Assembly (NCBI GenBank): GCA_001770655.1
Contig: MERQ01000089.1
Coordinates: 1-63,773, forward strand
Source: Betaproteobacteria bacterium RIFCSPLOWO2_12_FULL_68_20
GTDB lineage: Bacteria; Pseudomonadota; Gammaproteobacteria; Burkholderiales; SG8-39
Length of the DNA stretch: 63,773 nucleotides
Direction: 5' to 3'
The stretch's first letter is position 1, and every line of letters starts with the position of its first letter. Both the position numbers and the translations under genes were made by a program. Positions 1 to 10,197 of the stretch are shown here, one piece after another. The notes below the pieces were generated by a model. It did not search any database. It was not told where the DNA came from and saw only the letters and a program-made list of their open reading frames with translations.

Positions 1-142
1 TTGGCCAATGCCTAGCAAAGTGTCCACCAAATCGGATGAGGATCACGCGCGCGGAGCCACCGTGCCGTGCATGGGCCTGTGGGCGCGCCCCGGTGGGCGT
101 GGACGTTATACCGCGAAGAGGACGGGCGTAGAATAATCACCC

Positions 143-331
143 ATGGGAGACGCAGCGCGGCATCTGCTGAAGTCCTTTGAGGCGCTGTCCGAGGCCGATC
201 GACGCGAGGTCTTGGAACAGCTGCTTCGGCGCGCGGCCGAACTGCCCTACTCCTTCCCCTCCGACGAGGAGCTCTTGCACGCAGCCGATCACGTGTTTCA
301 AGAGCTTGATCGTCGCGAAGCTAAGGGGTGA
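143..331 (+). CDS. Putative antitoxin of a MazEF-like pair
   Basis: A 62-residue acidic, helical protein with no recognisable DNA-binding motif. It lies directly upstream of a MazF/PemK-family toxin gene, and its stop overlaps the toxin's GTG start (GTGA at 328-331), which is the usual coupled layout of a toxin-antitoxin pair. The N-terminal half is rich in Leu, Glu and Arg, as in small 'addiction module' antitoxins that clamp the toxin. The role is inferred from position; the protein itself is not diagnostic. The pair seems to sit in an integron-type cassette because an attC-like site follows the toxin gene. Confidence 0.65.
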   Translation: MGDAARHLLKSFEALSEADRREVLEQLLRRAAELPYSFPSDEELLHAADHVFQELDRREAKG

Positions 332-654
332 GGACACCGCTCCGCGGCGAGGTCTACATGGTCGACCTCGGGCTCGCCGCGAAGGTGCGCCCGTGCCTCG
401 TGCTCAGCGTGCCGCTCGAGGAATCAGACCGTTCTCTGGTCACGGTGGTACCTCACACCACCACTCTTCGCCAATCGCGCTTCGAAGTCACCGCATCGCC
501 TAGGTTCTTGCGTCCGGGCGCATTTGACGTCCAAGGCATCGTCACCGTGCCGACGGTAAGGCTCATGAACCGTCTCGGTACGCTGACTGCTGAACAGATG
601 CGCGCTGTCGAGAAAGGCGTCTGTTTGTGGCTCGGCATCAACATCGCGGCATAA
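328..654 (+). CDS. MazF/PemK-family endoribonuclease toxin
   Basis: This 108-residue protein has the compact PemK/MazF layout: an N-terminal RGEVYMVDLG strand, then KVRPCLVLSVP (the conserved RPxLVLS segment), a central VTVVPHTTT strand, and a C-terminal helix beginning LTAEQM. MazF enzymes are sequence-specific mRNA interferases held inactive by their antitoxin. The GTG start at 328 overlaps the upstream antitoxin stop, so the two are translationally coupled. The TAA stop (652-654) lies inside the R'' box of the attC-like site, a common feature of integron cassette genes. Cleavage specificity cannot be read from the sequence. Confidence 0.85.
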   Translation: MRTPLRGEVYMVDLGLAAKVRPCLVLSVPLEESDRSLVTVVPHTTTLRQSRFEVTASPRFLRPGAFDVQGIVTVPTVRLMNRLGTLTAEQMRAVEKGVCLWLGINIAA

Positions 655-706
655 CCTGCTGCTGCAGCCGACGCGCTGAAGCGCGCGGCTGAGCGCAACG
701 TTATGC
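649..706 (+). other. attC-like integron recombination site
   Basis: A 58-bp imperfect inverted repeat begins at the end of the toxin gene. The outer boxes GCATAAC (649-655) and GTTATGC (700-706) are exact reverse complements and resemble the R'' and R' core boxes. The inner arms CAGCCG (665-670) and CGGCTG (686-691) pair, followed by CGCGC (672-676) and GCGCG (681-685) around a TGAA loop, leaving A671 unpaired like the extrahelical base of attC sites. The central block resembles the arms of classical cassette attC sites. The second R position in GTTATGC departs from the GTTRRRY consensus. No integrase gene is in the window. Confidence 0.75.
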
Positions 707-730
707 GACCTTGACGATTACGGCTGCCTG

Positions 731-1000
731 ATGCTTACCACCGAATCGATTCAGTTGGTGCTCGAAGCGCTCATCCTGCTGCTTCTGCTCTATTTGGCAT
801 TTCTTAAGTCCTACTTTCAGGAAAAAGGTAGGAACGTTGCCACGAAGGAGGACGTTGAAGAAATCACTTCGTTGGTTGAATCAGTCAAATCGCAGCTCCA
901 GTTCTCTTTACAGGCCAAGCTCAGCCTAAGGGCAGAAGAGCATCAAGCGCTAGTGGCTCCCCCAGATGCAGCAGCCGTGATCTCGGAGCAATCGCCATGA
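731..1000 (+). CDS. Small membrane-anchored hypothetical protein, probably truncated
   Basis: This 89-residue product has one N-terminal membrane segment (about residues 8-26, very Leu-rich), then a charged, coiled-coil-prone stretch containing ATKEDVEEITSLVE. That 'ATKEDIEEIT' pattern is familiar from many uncharacterised anchored proteins of integron cassettes and genomic islands, which are usually longer. The C-terminus here looks unrelated (Pro/Ala-rich), so the gene may be cut short. It starts 24 bp after the attC-like site, where a next cassette would begin, and overlaps the following gene by ATGA at 997-1000. Function unknown. Confidence 0.5.
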   Translation: MLTTESIQLVLEALILLLLLYLAFLKSYFQEKGRNVATKEDVEEITSLVESVKSQLQFSLQAKLSLRAEEHQALVAPPDAAAVISEQSP

Positions 1001-1257
1001 CCGACGAGAAAATCAAAATACGCGTAACCGAAACGGGACAAACCGTGGACGTGGTGGTCCTGAGCAAGCGAGCCGAGTGGATCGAGGTTGTCATCGGTGA
1101 AGGAGTCCACAACGTCAAATGCCAACTGACCCCGACCCGCAACGGCCTCGCCTACGTCGGCAACATCATGGGGCGCGAGATCGTCTACGAGCGAAGCAAG
1201 GCGCAGGTCCAGGCCGACATCGACAGGCTCAACCCGACTCTCAAGAAATCCCGGTGA
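997..1257 (+). CDS. Hypothetical 86-residue protein
   Basis: Not recognised as a named family. The product begins with alternating strand-like segments (KIKIRVTETGQTVDVVVLSKRAEWIEVVIGEG) and ends in a basic helix. It overlaps the preceding gene by ATGA and the following gene by GTGA, so all three form one translationally coupled unit. The codon use is typical of the rest of the window, which favours a real gene. No signal peptide, membrane segment or metal-binding motif is visible. Confidence 0.6.
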   Translation: MTDEKIKIRVTETGQTVDVVVLSKRAEWIEVVIGEGVHNVKCQLTPTRNGLAYVGNIMGREIVYERSKAQVQADIDRLNPTLKKSR

Positions 1258-1502
1258 TCTCGAAGCGAACGCTTGCGAAGGCCGTCTCGCACGGCCTGGC
1301 CGGCGACTGGACGAAGGCCCACAAAATCGTCATGCAGGACGAGGACGACGAATTCGCCTGCTGGATCCACGCCGTGCTGCACCGCCAGGAAGGCGACCTG
1401 CCCAACGCGCGCTACTGGTACGCGCGCTGCGGCCGCAGGCTGCGCAAGGGCATCGCGCCCGAAGCCGAGCTGCGCGAGATCGAGAAAGCCCTAGGCGCCT
1501 AG
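1254..1502 (+). CDS. Hypothetical TPR/SEL1-like small protein
   Basis: From the GTG at 1254, which overlaps the upstream stop (GTGA), this encodes 82 residues with helix-turn-helix periodicity. The segment FACWIHAVLHRQEGDLPNAR followed by YWYARCGRR resembles a tetratricopeptide-type repeat in which aromatic and alanine positions alternate. Such short proteins are common in proteobacteria and lack an assigned role. The GTG start was chosen because longer in-frame extensions run through the whole upstream gene. The stop overlaps, by 4 bp, the stop of the convergent anti-sigma gene. Confidence 0.65.
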   Translation: MISKRTLAKAVSHGLAGDWTKAHKIVMQDEDDEFACWIHAVLHRQEGDLPNARYWYARCGRRLRKGIAPEAELREIEKALGA

Positions 1503-2272
1503 GGATTGAGCTGCTGGTAAACCGCGTTCGCGACCTTGTTCAGATCCTCCTTGCTGATGTCGGAGGACGAAAGCGCGTAGCCGAGCTTGCGATCCACCCA
1601 GTAGAACACGCGCACGTTGCCTTCGCGCGCGTAGCGGAATGCGGTCTCGCGATTGCTCGCCGCGTCGGTGCGCAGGTAAAGCGTCACCCGGGTGCCGTAC
1701 TGGCACTGGTACATGAACTGCGCGGTCGGGCTGCCGTCGCCCGGCAGCAGCCTGCCGCCGACAAGGTTGTAGCCCACCGACTCCAGCTTGGGCGCGCGCA
1801 CCGGCGCGCCAAGGCGCTTGGAGAGCCACGCCACAAGGTGCGCCTCCTGGTCAGCGCCGACCTCGACCGGGTGGCGCACCTCGGGCGCATATGTCGCATG
1901 CGCCACTACCGCCCGGCGCACGAACGAGGCCGCCTCCGGCGCGGGAGCCGGCGCCCGCCACTCGTGCAGCGCCCGGTCGCCAAGCACCCCGATCAAGCCA
2001 CCGAGCGCGACCAAGCCCGCGGCCGCGGCGGCGGTGCGCCAGCGCCAGCGCCGGCGCGCAGCGCGCTCCAGGCGCTGCGGCACCGGCTCGTCGAGCACCG
2101 CCGCGTAGACACCGTGCAGCTCGTCGCCGAGCTGACGATAGGCGGTGACGCGTTCGGCTTCCTCGGGTCGCGCGGCGAGCCACTGCTCGACCTCGGCGAG
2201 CCGCGCTTCGGCGAGCCGGCCGTCGGCGTAGGCCTGCAAATCGGCTTCGGTGACCGTCCGCTCTTCGCTCAT
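1499..2272 (-). CDS. Transmembrane anti-sigma factor
   Basis: A 257-residue protein with a cytoplasmic N-terminal region of about 75 residues beginning TEADLQAYADGRL, the typical start of ECF anti-sigma factors. One membrane segment follows (about residues 80-101), then a periplasmic domain. It lacks the HxxxCxxC zinc motif of ZAS-type anti-sigma factors. It begins 9 bp after the stop of the ECF sigma gene on the same strand, so the two are co-transcribed. The expected role is to hold that sigma factor at the membrane until a periplasmic signal releases it; the signal is unknown. Confidence 0.85.
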   Translation of the reverse strand: MSEERTVTEADLQAYADGRLAEARLAEVEQWLAARPEEAERVTAYRQLGDELHGVYAAVLDEPVPQRLERAARRRWRWRTAAAAAGLVALGGLIGVLGDRALHEWRAPAPAPEAASFVRRAVVAHATYAPEVRHPVEVGADQEAHLVAWLSKRLGAPVRAPKLESVGYNLVGGRLLPGDGSPTAQFMYQCQYGTRVTLYLRTDAASNRETAFRYAREGNVRVFYWVDRKLGYALSSSDISKEDLNKVANAVYQQLNP

Positions 2273-2281
2273 CTCACGCCG

Positions 2282-2779
2282 TCACTTCACGACCTTCAGC
2301 TTCGCCGCCGCCTGGCCGGTCATCATCGCGCGCAGCTTTTCGCGCGCGCGGGAGAGCCGCGACATCACGGTCCCGATCGGGATGTCGAGCGTGCGCGCCG
2401 CCTCGTCGTAGCTCATCTCCTCCAGGGTCACCAGCAGAAGCACCTCGCGCTGCTCGGAGGGCAGGCGCCCGATCGCGCGCTCCAGGTCGCGCACCAGCAG
2501 CGCATCGCCCTGCGGAGCGCGCTGCGCGAGCTCGGGCATCTCGTCCTCGAGCGGGTCGGTCGCGCGGCTGGCGCGCAGCTTGTTGACGTGCACGTTGTGC
2601 ATCACCGTGAAGAGCCAGGCGCGCAGGTCGGTGCCGCGGCTGTAGAGGTGCAGCTTCGCCCAGGCGCGTTCCAGCGTGTCCTGGACCAGATCGTCCGCAG
2701 ACGCCCGGTCCCCCACCAGCGCGCGGGCGTAGCGCCGCAGCCGCGGAATCAGCTCGACCAGGCGCTCGGCGTCGCTCAT
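2282..2779 (-). CDS. ECF-type RNA polymerase sigma factor
   Basis: This 165-residue protein has sigma region 2 (DDLVQDTLERAWAKL and RAWLFTVMHN, about residues 29-62) and region 4 (LPSEQREVLLLVTLEEMSY, then the helix-turn-helix ending GTVMSRLSRAREKL, about 105-155). It lacks regions 1 and 3, as ECF sigmas do. It should direct RNA polymerase to a small stress regulon and probably to its own promoter; a GGAATA element at about 2803-2808 (minus-strand reading) could be a -35 box. The anti-sigma gene follows 9 bp downstream. Confidence 0.9.
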   Translation of the reverse strand: MSDAERLVELIPRLRRYARALVGDRASADDLVQDTLERAWAKLHLYSRGTDLRAWLFTVMHNVHVNKLRASRATDPLEDEMPELAQRAPQGDALLVRDLERAIGRLPSEQREVLLLVTLEEMSYDEAARTLDIPIGTVMSRLSRAREKLRAMMTGQAAAKLKVVK

Positions 2780-2827
2780 TGCGAATAACAGTCTACCGCT
2801 GCCGCTATTCCGTCAGGAACTGCAAGC

Positions 2828-2990
2828 TCAGTCCGGCTCCCCGGCGATCGGGGGAAGCGATCGCAGGTAGGCGATGAGCGCCGCGAGGTCCGCGGGCGTG
2901 AGCTGGCTGGTGGTATTGGTGATTACCTCGCCCATCGTCTCGGCGGCCACGTCTCCGTCCGGTGTGAGGCCGGTGGTGAGAGGCTTATTC
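2828..2990 (-). pseudogene. C-terminal remnant of a cytochrome c subunit
   Basis: In one minus-strand frame ending at a TGA (2828-2830) the sequence reads as the last 50 or so residues of a membrane-bound dehydrogenase cytochrome c: NKPLTTGLTPDGDV, then MGEVITNTTSQLTPADLAAL and IAYLRSLPP. This matches the C-terminal haem domain of multi-haem c subunits of alcohol, gluconate or sorbitol dehydrogenases, where the Met ligand precedes 'EVI.NTTSQL'. There is no CxxCH and no start codon. The fragment abuts the end of the cytochrome c4 gene, so the 5' part was lost in a rearrangement. Confidence 0.7.
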
Positions 2991-2998
2991 CGCCGCCG

Positions 2999-3634
2999 CT
3001 AGCGCAACCCGGCAGCGTACTCGGCGACCGCCTTGATCTCGCGCTCGCTCATCTTCGCGGCAACGCCGCGCATCATGCCGCTCGGGTCGTTCGCGCGGCC
3101 GCCTTCCTTGAACGCCTTCAGCTGCGCGGCGACGTATTCCGCGTACTGTCCGGCCAGGCGTGGAAACTGCGCCGGTATCCCCGCCCCGTTCGGGCCGTGG
3201 CAGCCGGCGCATGCCGGGACTCCGGCCGCGACATTGCCGCCCCGCCACAGCTTCTGGCCGAGCGCGGCGAGCTCCTTGTCGCCAGCCGCGGCGGGCTTGA
3301 GCTTCTGCCCGGCATAATAGGCCGAGAGGTTCTTCATGTCGGCTTCGGAGAGGTTCGCCACCATGCCGGACATGACGGCGTTCTCGCGCTCTGCCTTCTT
3401 GCCGCCCTGCGGCTTGAAATTGACGAGCTGCTTGAACAGGTACTCGGGGAACTGGCCGGCGATCTTCGGATTGGCGGGGGCAGCGCTGTTGCCGTCGGCG
3501 CCATGGCAGGCCGCGCACACCTGGCCGGCGAGACTCTGCGCCTTGGCAAGGTCGGGCTTGGCGGCTCCTTGCGCGAGCGCCGGTCCGGCGAACAAGGCTG
3601 CCGCGCTTGCCAAAAGCGCCAAAGCTCGACTCAT
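2999..3634 (-). CDS. Di-haem cytochrome c4
   Basis: A 211-residue exported protein with a signal peptide (about 1-22, ending ALAQG) and two homologous cytochrome c domains. Each has a CxxCH haem site (CAACH near residue 41 and CAGCH near 137) and a distal Met (SGMVANLSE in the first, MMRGVAAKMSE in the second). This is the c4 architecture: a periplasmic electron carrier between the bc1 complex or dehydrogenases and terminal oxidases. The ATG at 3634 was chosen because it directly precedes the signal peptide; the frame stays open far upstream but reads antisense to engB. engB diverges 63 bp away. Confidence 0.9.
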   Translation of the reverse strand: MSRALALLASAAALFAGPALAQGAAKPDLAKAQSLAGQVCAACHGADGNSAAPANPKIAGQFPEYLFKQLVNFKPQGGKKAERENAVMSGMVANLSEADMKNLSAYYAGQKLKPAAAGDKELAALGQKLWRGGNVAAGVPACAGCHGPNGAGIPAQFPRLAGQYAEYVAAQLKAFKEGGRANDPSGMMRGVAAKMSEREIKAVAEYAAGLR

Positions 3635-3697
3635 TCCGACTCCCCCGGTCCCGATCGAAAGCCGCGATTTTATTAGAATTTCCGACCTTCGGCAGAC

Positions 3698-4333
3698 ATG
3701 AGTGCATTCTCGCAAGCCGTTTTCGTCTGTGCCGCAGGACGGCCGGCGGAGCTTCCGCCCGAGGGGCCGCCGGAGATCGCTTTCGCCGGGCGCTCGAACG
3801 TCGGCAAATCCAGCGCGATCAACGCCCTCCTCGGGCGCCGGCGCCTCGCGCACACGAGCAAGACGCCCGGACGCACGCAGACCATCAATTTCTACCGCCT
3901 GCGCGGTGAGGCGCGCCTGGTGGATCTGCCCGGCTACGGCTTTGCGCGCGCGCCGCAGGCGCTGCGTGCGCGGTGGGGCGGCTTGGTTTCCGACTATCTG
4001 CGCTCGCGCTCGACGCTCGCCGCGGTGGTGCTGGTCATGGACGCGCGCCATCCGCTTGCCGCGCTCGACGAGCAGCTGCTCGAGTGGCTCGGTGGGACGC
4101 GGCTGTTCGCGCTTCTCACGAAGGCGGACCAACTCTCGCGCACCGAGCAGCGCGCAGCCCTGGAGCGGGTGCGCCGGCGTCTTTCAGAGCGGGCGGGCGA
4201 GGCGCAGGTGCGGCTGTTTTCGAGCCGCACCGGCCTGGGCGTCGAGGAGGTGAGGGAGCTGCTCGAGGCCTGGCTGCAGGCGGGCCCGCCTGCCTGCAGC
4301 CGGAATAAAAGACCCCCGGTAAAGGGGAAATAA
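3698..4333 (+). CDS. engB: Ribosome-biogenesis GTPase EngB/YihA
   Basis: A 211-residue GTPase with the G1 P-loop GRSNVGKSS (about residue 31), the switch segment TPGRTQTINFY, G3 DLPGYGFA and G4 TKAD. EngB family GTPases assist late assembly of the large ribosomal subunit in the cytoplasm. Length and motif order match the family. The stop codon lies in the loop of the first hairpin of the structured region that follows. The order engB-RNA-hemB is conserved in betaproteobacteria as I recall it. Confidence 0.95.
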   Translation: MSAFSQAVFVCAAGRPAELPPEGPPEIAFAGRSNVGKSSAINALLGRRRLAHTSKTPGRTQTINFYRLRGEARLVDLPGYGFARAPQALRARWGGLVSDYLRSRSTLAAVVLVMDARHPLAALDEQLLEWLGGTRLFALLTKADQLSRTEQRAALERVRRRLSERAGEAQVRLFSSRTGLGVEEVRELLEAWLQAGPPACSRNKRPPVKGK

Positions 4334-4445
4334 ACCGGGGGCGAAACGCCTTAACTAGAGTTAAGGCACCCGCTCAGGGAGGAGAAGCGGGAGACGAACA
4401 ACGTCGTCTACAAGTAAGATTCGCCCTCCCGCAGGAAAGTTCCCC
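4313..4445 (+). ncRNA. Structured RNA between engB and hemB (Betaproteobacteria toxic sRNA-like)
   Basis: Four consecutive hairpins can be drawn: CCCCCGGT 4313-4320 with 4334-4341; GCCTTAAC 4348-4355 with 4360-4367 (perfect 8-bp stem, TAGA loop); CCCGCT 4369-4374 with AGCGGG 4386-4391; and AGACGA 4392-4397 with TCGTCT 4404-4409. The third loop carries GGGAGGAG, a strong Shine-Dalgarno-like sequence. From memory, an Rfam family called 'Betaproteobacteria toxic small RNA' lies between engB and hemB and was proposed to titrate ribosomes through such a sequence. The match is by position and motif; the exact ends are not known. Confidence 0.6.
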
Positions 4446-4487
4446 GGTCGAAAACGGCAGCCAAATCAGACCCCCGCGAACCCTTGA

Positions 4488-7298
<2,811 letters not shown>

Positions 7299-7302
<4 letters not shown>

Positions 7303-7616
7303 GCCTTGGTCTCTGCGGCGACCCATTCGAGGTAAGCGGGCAAGCCGCGCTCGATTCGGACCGCCACGATCTCGGGAAGTTCGTAGGGATGCCCGGCGCG
7401 AATCGCCGCTTCGAGCGCCGCGTAGCGCTCCTCGGTGGTCTTGATCAGCATCGGGTGCTCTTCGTCGTGCTGCACTTCGCCTTTCCACCGGTATACGGAG
7501 CGGCAGGGCGCAAGGATGTTGATGCAGGCCGCCAGCCGCTTTTCGATCAGCGAATCGGCCAGCCGCTCGGCGGCGGCGCGATCCGGCAGGTTGGTGAGCA
7601 CGACGAGCGCGCTCAC
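7299..7616 (-). CDS. cutA: CutA divalent-cation tolerance protein
   Basis: A 105-residue protein of the CutA1 trimer family: the SALVVLTNLPDRAAAERLAD strand-helix, then ACINILAPCRSVYRWKGEVQ and the C-terminal EIVAVRIERGLPAYLEWV. CutA1 has been linked to copper tolerance and, upstream of dsbD, to protein disulfide exchange; its biochemical role remains unsettled. The GTG start at 7616 overlaps the stop of the upstream SDR gene, and its own stop overlaps the dsbD start. The cutA-dsbD order is the same as in E. coli. Confidence 0.93.
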
Positions 7617-8443
7617 GCCGCCTCCATCAGCCGCGGCACCCCGTCGTGCACGGTCGGAAAGCGCAGCCGGATGCCGAGCCGCTCCTTCATGCGGCGGTTC
7701 GAGAGGCGCCTCGATTCGCACATGAACGAGAGCATCGGCTCCGGGATGTGCGCGGCGGCGTCCGCTCGCGCGATGCGCGGCGGGCGCGGGATCCTCATGC
7801 GCCCGGCGACGAAATCGAGCCACTCGCCCATCTTCATCTCGGTGTCGTCGCAGGCGTTGTAGATGCCCGCCGGCGCGTCGTCCTCGAGCGCCCGGACAGC
7901 GATCGCGGCAAGGTCGTCGGCGTGAATGTGATTGGTGTACACGTCGTCCTCCGGGCGCAGCGCCGGAAGGCCCGCGACCAGCCGCTCGAGCGGAAGTCGG
8001 TCGGCGGCGTAAATCCCCGGCGCGCGCAGTACGACGAGCGCCGCGCTGTGCCGCGTGCACCATAGTGCAAGCTGGCGCTCGGCATCGAGCCGGCGCCTGG
8101 CGCGCGCGGTCTGCGGATTCGGTGCGCGGTCCTCGTCCACCCGCGCACCGCCGCAGTCGCCGTACACTCCGCTCGTGCTGACGTAGACGATGCGCGCCGG
8201 TAGAATGCGGCCCTTTTCGAGCGCCGCGAGCAGGTTTGCGGTGCGCGCATCCGAGGCGCCCGCGGGCGGCGGCGGCGCGCAGTGGAGCACCGCCTCGCCG
8301 CCCCCGAGCGCGGCGAGCGTCTCCGGTCGGTCGAGGTCGAAGCCGTTGCGCCGGGAGAGCGCGGTGACCTCGAAGCGGGTATCGAGCGCCGGGCGCGCAC
8401 GGCGCGCGACGTCTCCGTAGCCCGCGACGAGCAGCCGTTTCAT
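7613..8443 (-). CDS. Atypical SDR (YeeZ-like NAD(P)-binding epimerase family)
   Basis: A 276-residue Rossmann protein that starts MKRLLVAGYGDVARR; the GxGxxx nucleotide loop is close to the N-terminus as in YeeZ-type atypical SDRs. STSGVYGD marks the catalytic Ser/Tyr region, but no YxxxK follows, so catalysis may be lost or different. VYTNHIHADDLA and a NACDD segment match sugar epimerase-type C-terminal parts. In-frame ATGs also exist at 8449 and 8452; 8443 gives the usual N-terminus. It is the first gene of a coupled trio with cutA and dsbD. Substrate unknown. Confidence 0.85.
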   Translation of the reverse strand: MKRLLVAGYGDVARRARPALDTRFEVTALSRRNGFDLDRPETLAALGGGEAVLHCAPPPPAGASDARTANLLAALEKGRILPARIVYVSTSGVYGDCGGARVDEDRAPNPQTARARRRLDAERQLALWCTRHSAALVVLRAPGIYAADRLPLERLVAGLPALRPEDDVYTNHIHADDLAAIAVRALEDDAPAGIYNACDDTEMKMGEWLDFVAGRMRIPRPPRIARADAAAHIPEPMLSFMCESRRLSNRRMKERLGIRLRFPTVHDGVPRLMEAA

Positions 8444-8461
8444 GGGCATCATTCTAGCCAT

Positions 8462-9490
8462 ATGCACAGCGTCACCCTGAAGCCGAGCGGACAGCAATTC
8501 CAGGTCGAGGAGGGCGAGACCGTTCTCGGCGCCGCGCTGCGCCAGGGGCTGGTGCTGCCCTACGGCTGCAAGAGCGGCGCTTGCGGCACCTGCAAGGGGA
8601 AGATTCTCGAGGGCAGCGTCGATTACGGCGTGTACACGAAGCACGTGCTGACCGACGAGGAAAAAGCGAAGGGGAAGGCGCTCTTCTGCCAGGCGAAGCC
8701 GCTCGGCGACCTGGTGATCGAGGCGCGCGCGGTCGGGGCGATGAAAGGCATCCAGATCAAGACGCTGCCGTGCCGCGTGCAGCAGATGCAGCGGCTCGCC
8801 GACGACGTGATGGTGCTGCGCCTCAAGCTCCCCGCGAACGAGCGGCTCGTCTACCTCGCCGGCCAGTTCATCGAGTTCCTGCTGAAACGCGGCGCGCGGC
8901 GCAGCTTTTCGATGGCGAGCGCGCCGCACGAGGCAGAATTGATCGAGCTGCACGTGCGGCGCGTTGCTGGAGGGAATTTCACCGAGCACGTGTTCACCGC
9001 CATGAAGGAGCGCGACATCCTGCGCTTCGAGGGGCCGTTGGGCGTGTTCTTCCTGCGCGAGGAATCGGAAAGGCCGATCGTTTTCGTCGCCTCGGGTACC
9101 GGGTTTGCGCCGATCAAGGCGGTGATCCAGGAGGCGCTGCACAAGGGCGTGGCGCGCCCGATGACGCTCTACTGGGGAGGCAGGCGGCCGAAGGACCTCT
9201 ACATGAACGAGCTGCCGGAGAAGTGGGCGGCCGAGCAGGCCAATTTCAAATACGTCCCGGTGATCTCGGACGCACTGCCCGAGGACGCGTGGCCCGGAAG
9301 AACCGGCTTCGTGCACCGCGCGGTGATGGAGGATTTTCCCGATCTCTCCGGCCACCAGGTGTATGCCTGCGGCGTTCCGATCATGGTCGATTCGGCGAGG
9401 AAGGACTTCCTCGAGCAGTGCAGGCTGCCGGAGGACGAGTTCTACGCCGACAGCTTCACGACGCAGGCCGACGTCGCCGGCCCGACCTAG
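8462..9490 (+). CDS. 2Fe-2S ferredoxin/FNR-type oxidoreductase (CDP-6-deoxy-glucoseen reductase-like)
   Basis: A 342-residue electron-transfer flavoprotein. Residues 1-95 form a plant-type ferredoxin with cluster ligands in CKSGACGTC and LFCQA. Residues 100-340 are an FAD/NAD(P)H reductase with RRSFSMAS (flavin binding, RxYS-like), FVASGTGFAPIKA (pyridine nucleotide binding) and VYACGVPIMV. The same layout is used by oxygenase reductase components and by the AscD/RfbI family. No oxygenase gene is adjacent, so the partner is unknown. It diverges from the SDR gene with an 18-bp gap, and its stop overlaps the livF stop. Confidence 0.88.
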   Translation: MHSVTLKPSGQQFQVEEGETVLGAALRQGLVLPYGCKSGACGTCKGKILEGSVDYGVYTKHVLTDEEKAKGKALFCQAKPLGDLVIEARAVGAMKGIQIKTLPCRVQQMQRLADDVMVLRLKLPANERLVYLAGQFIEFLLKRGARRSFSMASAPHEAELIELHVRRVAGGNFTEHVFTAMKERDILRFEGPLGVFFLREESERPIVFVASGTGFAPIKAVIQEALHKGVARPMTLYWGGRRPKDLYMNELPEKWAAEQANFKYVPVISDALPEDAWPGRTGFVHRAVMEDFPDLSGHQVYACGVPIMVDSARKDFLEQCRLPEDEFYADSFTTQADVAGPT

Positions 9491-10197
9491 GCGCCTTCCC
9501 CCAGGTACGCCTCGCGCACCCTGGAATCCGCGAGCAGGCCGCTCGACTCGCCCGAGAGCGCGATCGTTCCGGACTCCATGACGTAGCCCCGCCCCGCCGC
9601 CTCAAGCGCGAGCCGTGCGTTCTGCTCGACCAGAAGGATCGTCACGCCGCGCGCCGCAATCTCGCGCACGATCTCGAAGATCTTCGCCACCATCATCGGC
9701 GCAAGCCCCATCGAAGGCTCATCCAGCAGCAGCAGCTTCGGCCGCGCCATGAGCGCGCGCGCAATCGCCAGCATCTGCTGCTCGCCGCCCGAAAGCGTGC
9801 CGGCGGTCTGGCTGCGCCGCTCCTTCAAGCGCGGAAAGGTCTCGTACTGGTGCTCGAGATCGGCGTCGACCTCGCCGTCGCCGCGCGCGTACGCCCCCAT
9901 CGCCAGGTTCTCGTCCACGGTGAGCTGCGGAAAGACGCCGCGCCCTTCGGGCACCAGCACCAGCCCCCGGCGCGGCAGCTCGTGCACCGGCGCAGCGCCG
10001 ATGTCGGCCCCTGCGTAGCGCACGGCTCCCGCGTGCACCGGCACCAGCCCGCAGATCGCTTTCAGGGTGGAGCTCTTGCCCGCGCCGTTCGCTCCGATCA
10101 GGCAGACCAGCTCACCTTCGTCCACCCGAAGGTCCACGCCTTTCACGGCGCGAATCCCCCCGTAACGGACTTCCAGCCCCAGGATCTCAAGCAGCAC
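9487..10197 (-). CDS. livF: Branched-chain amino-acid ABC transporter ATPase LivF
   Basis: A 236-residue ABC ATPase: Walker A GANGAGKSS (about residue 37), Q-loop region, signature LSGGEQQ (about 136) and Walker B LLLLDEPSMGLAP. The MLLEILGLEVRYGGIRAV start and C-terminal REAYLGEG are typical of LivF. It energises uptake of leucine, isoleucine, valine or related amides together with LivG. The start is GTG at 10197, inside the end of livG (11-bp overlap), and it is the last gene of the liv operon. Confidence 0.95.
   Translation of the reverse strand: MLLEILGLEVRYGGIRAVKGVDLRVDEGELVCLIGANGAGKSSTLKAICGLVPVHAGAVRYAGADIGAAPVHELPRRGLVLVPEGRGVFPQLTVDENLAMGAYARGDGEVDADLEHQYETFPRLKERRSQTAGTLSGGEQQMLAIARALMARPKLLLLDEPSMGLAPMMVAKIFEIVREIAARGVTILLVEQNARLALEAAGRGYVMESGTIALSGESSGLLADSRVREAYLGEGA

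Noticed and set aside
22-111. A second attC-like site ahead of the toxin-antitoxin pair (GTCCAC at 22-27 with GTGGAC at 99-104, followed by GTTATAC)
   Set aside because: No matching R'' box (GTATAAC) is present and the inner arms do not pair convincingly.
4313-4341. The first hairpin after engB as a simple intrinsic terminator
   Set aside because: No U-tract follows, and three more hairpins continue directly, which fits a structured RNA better.
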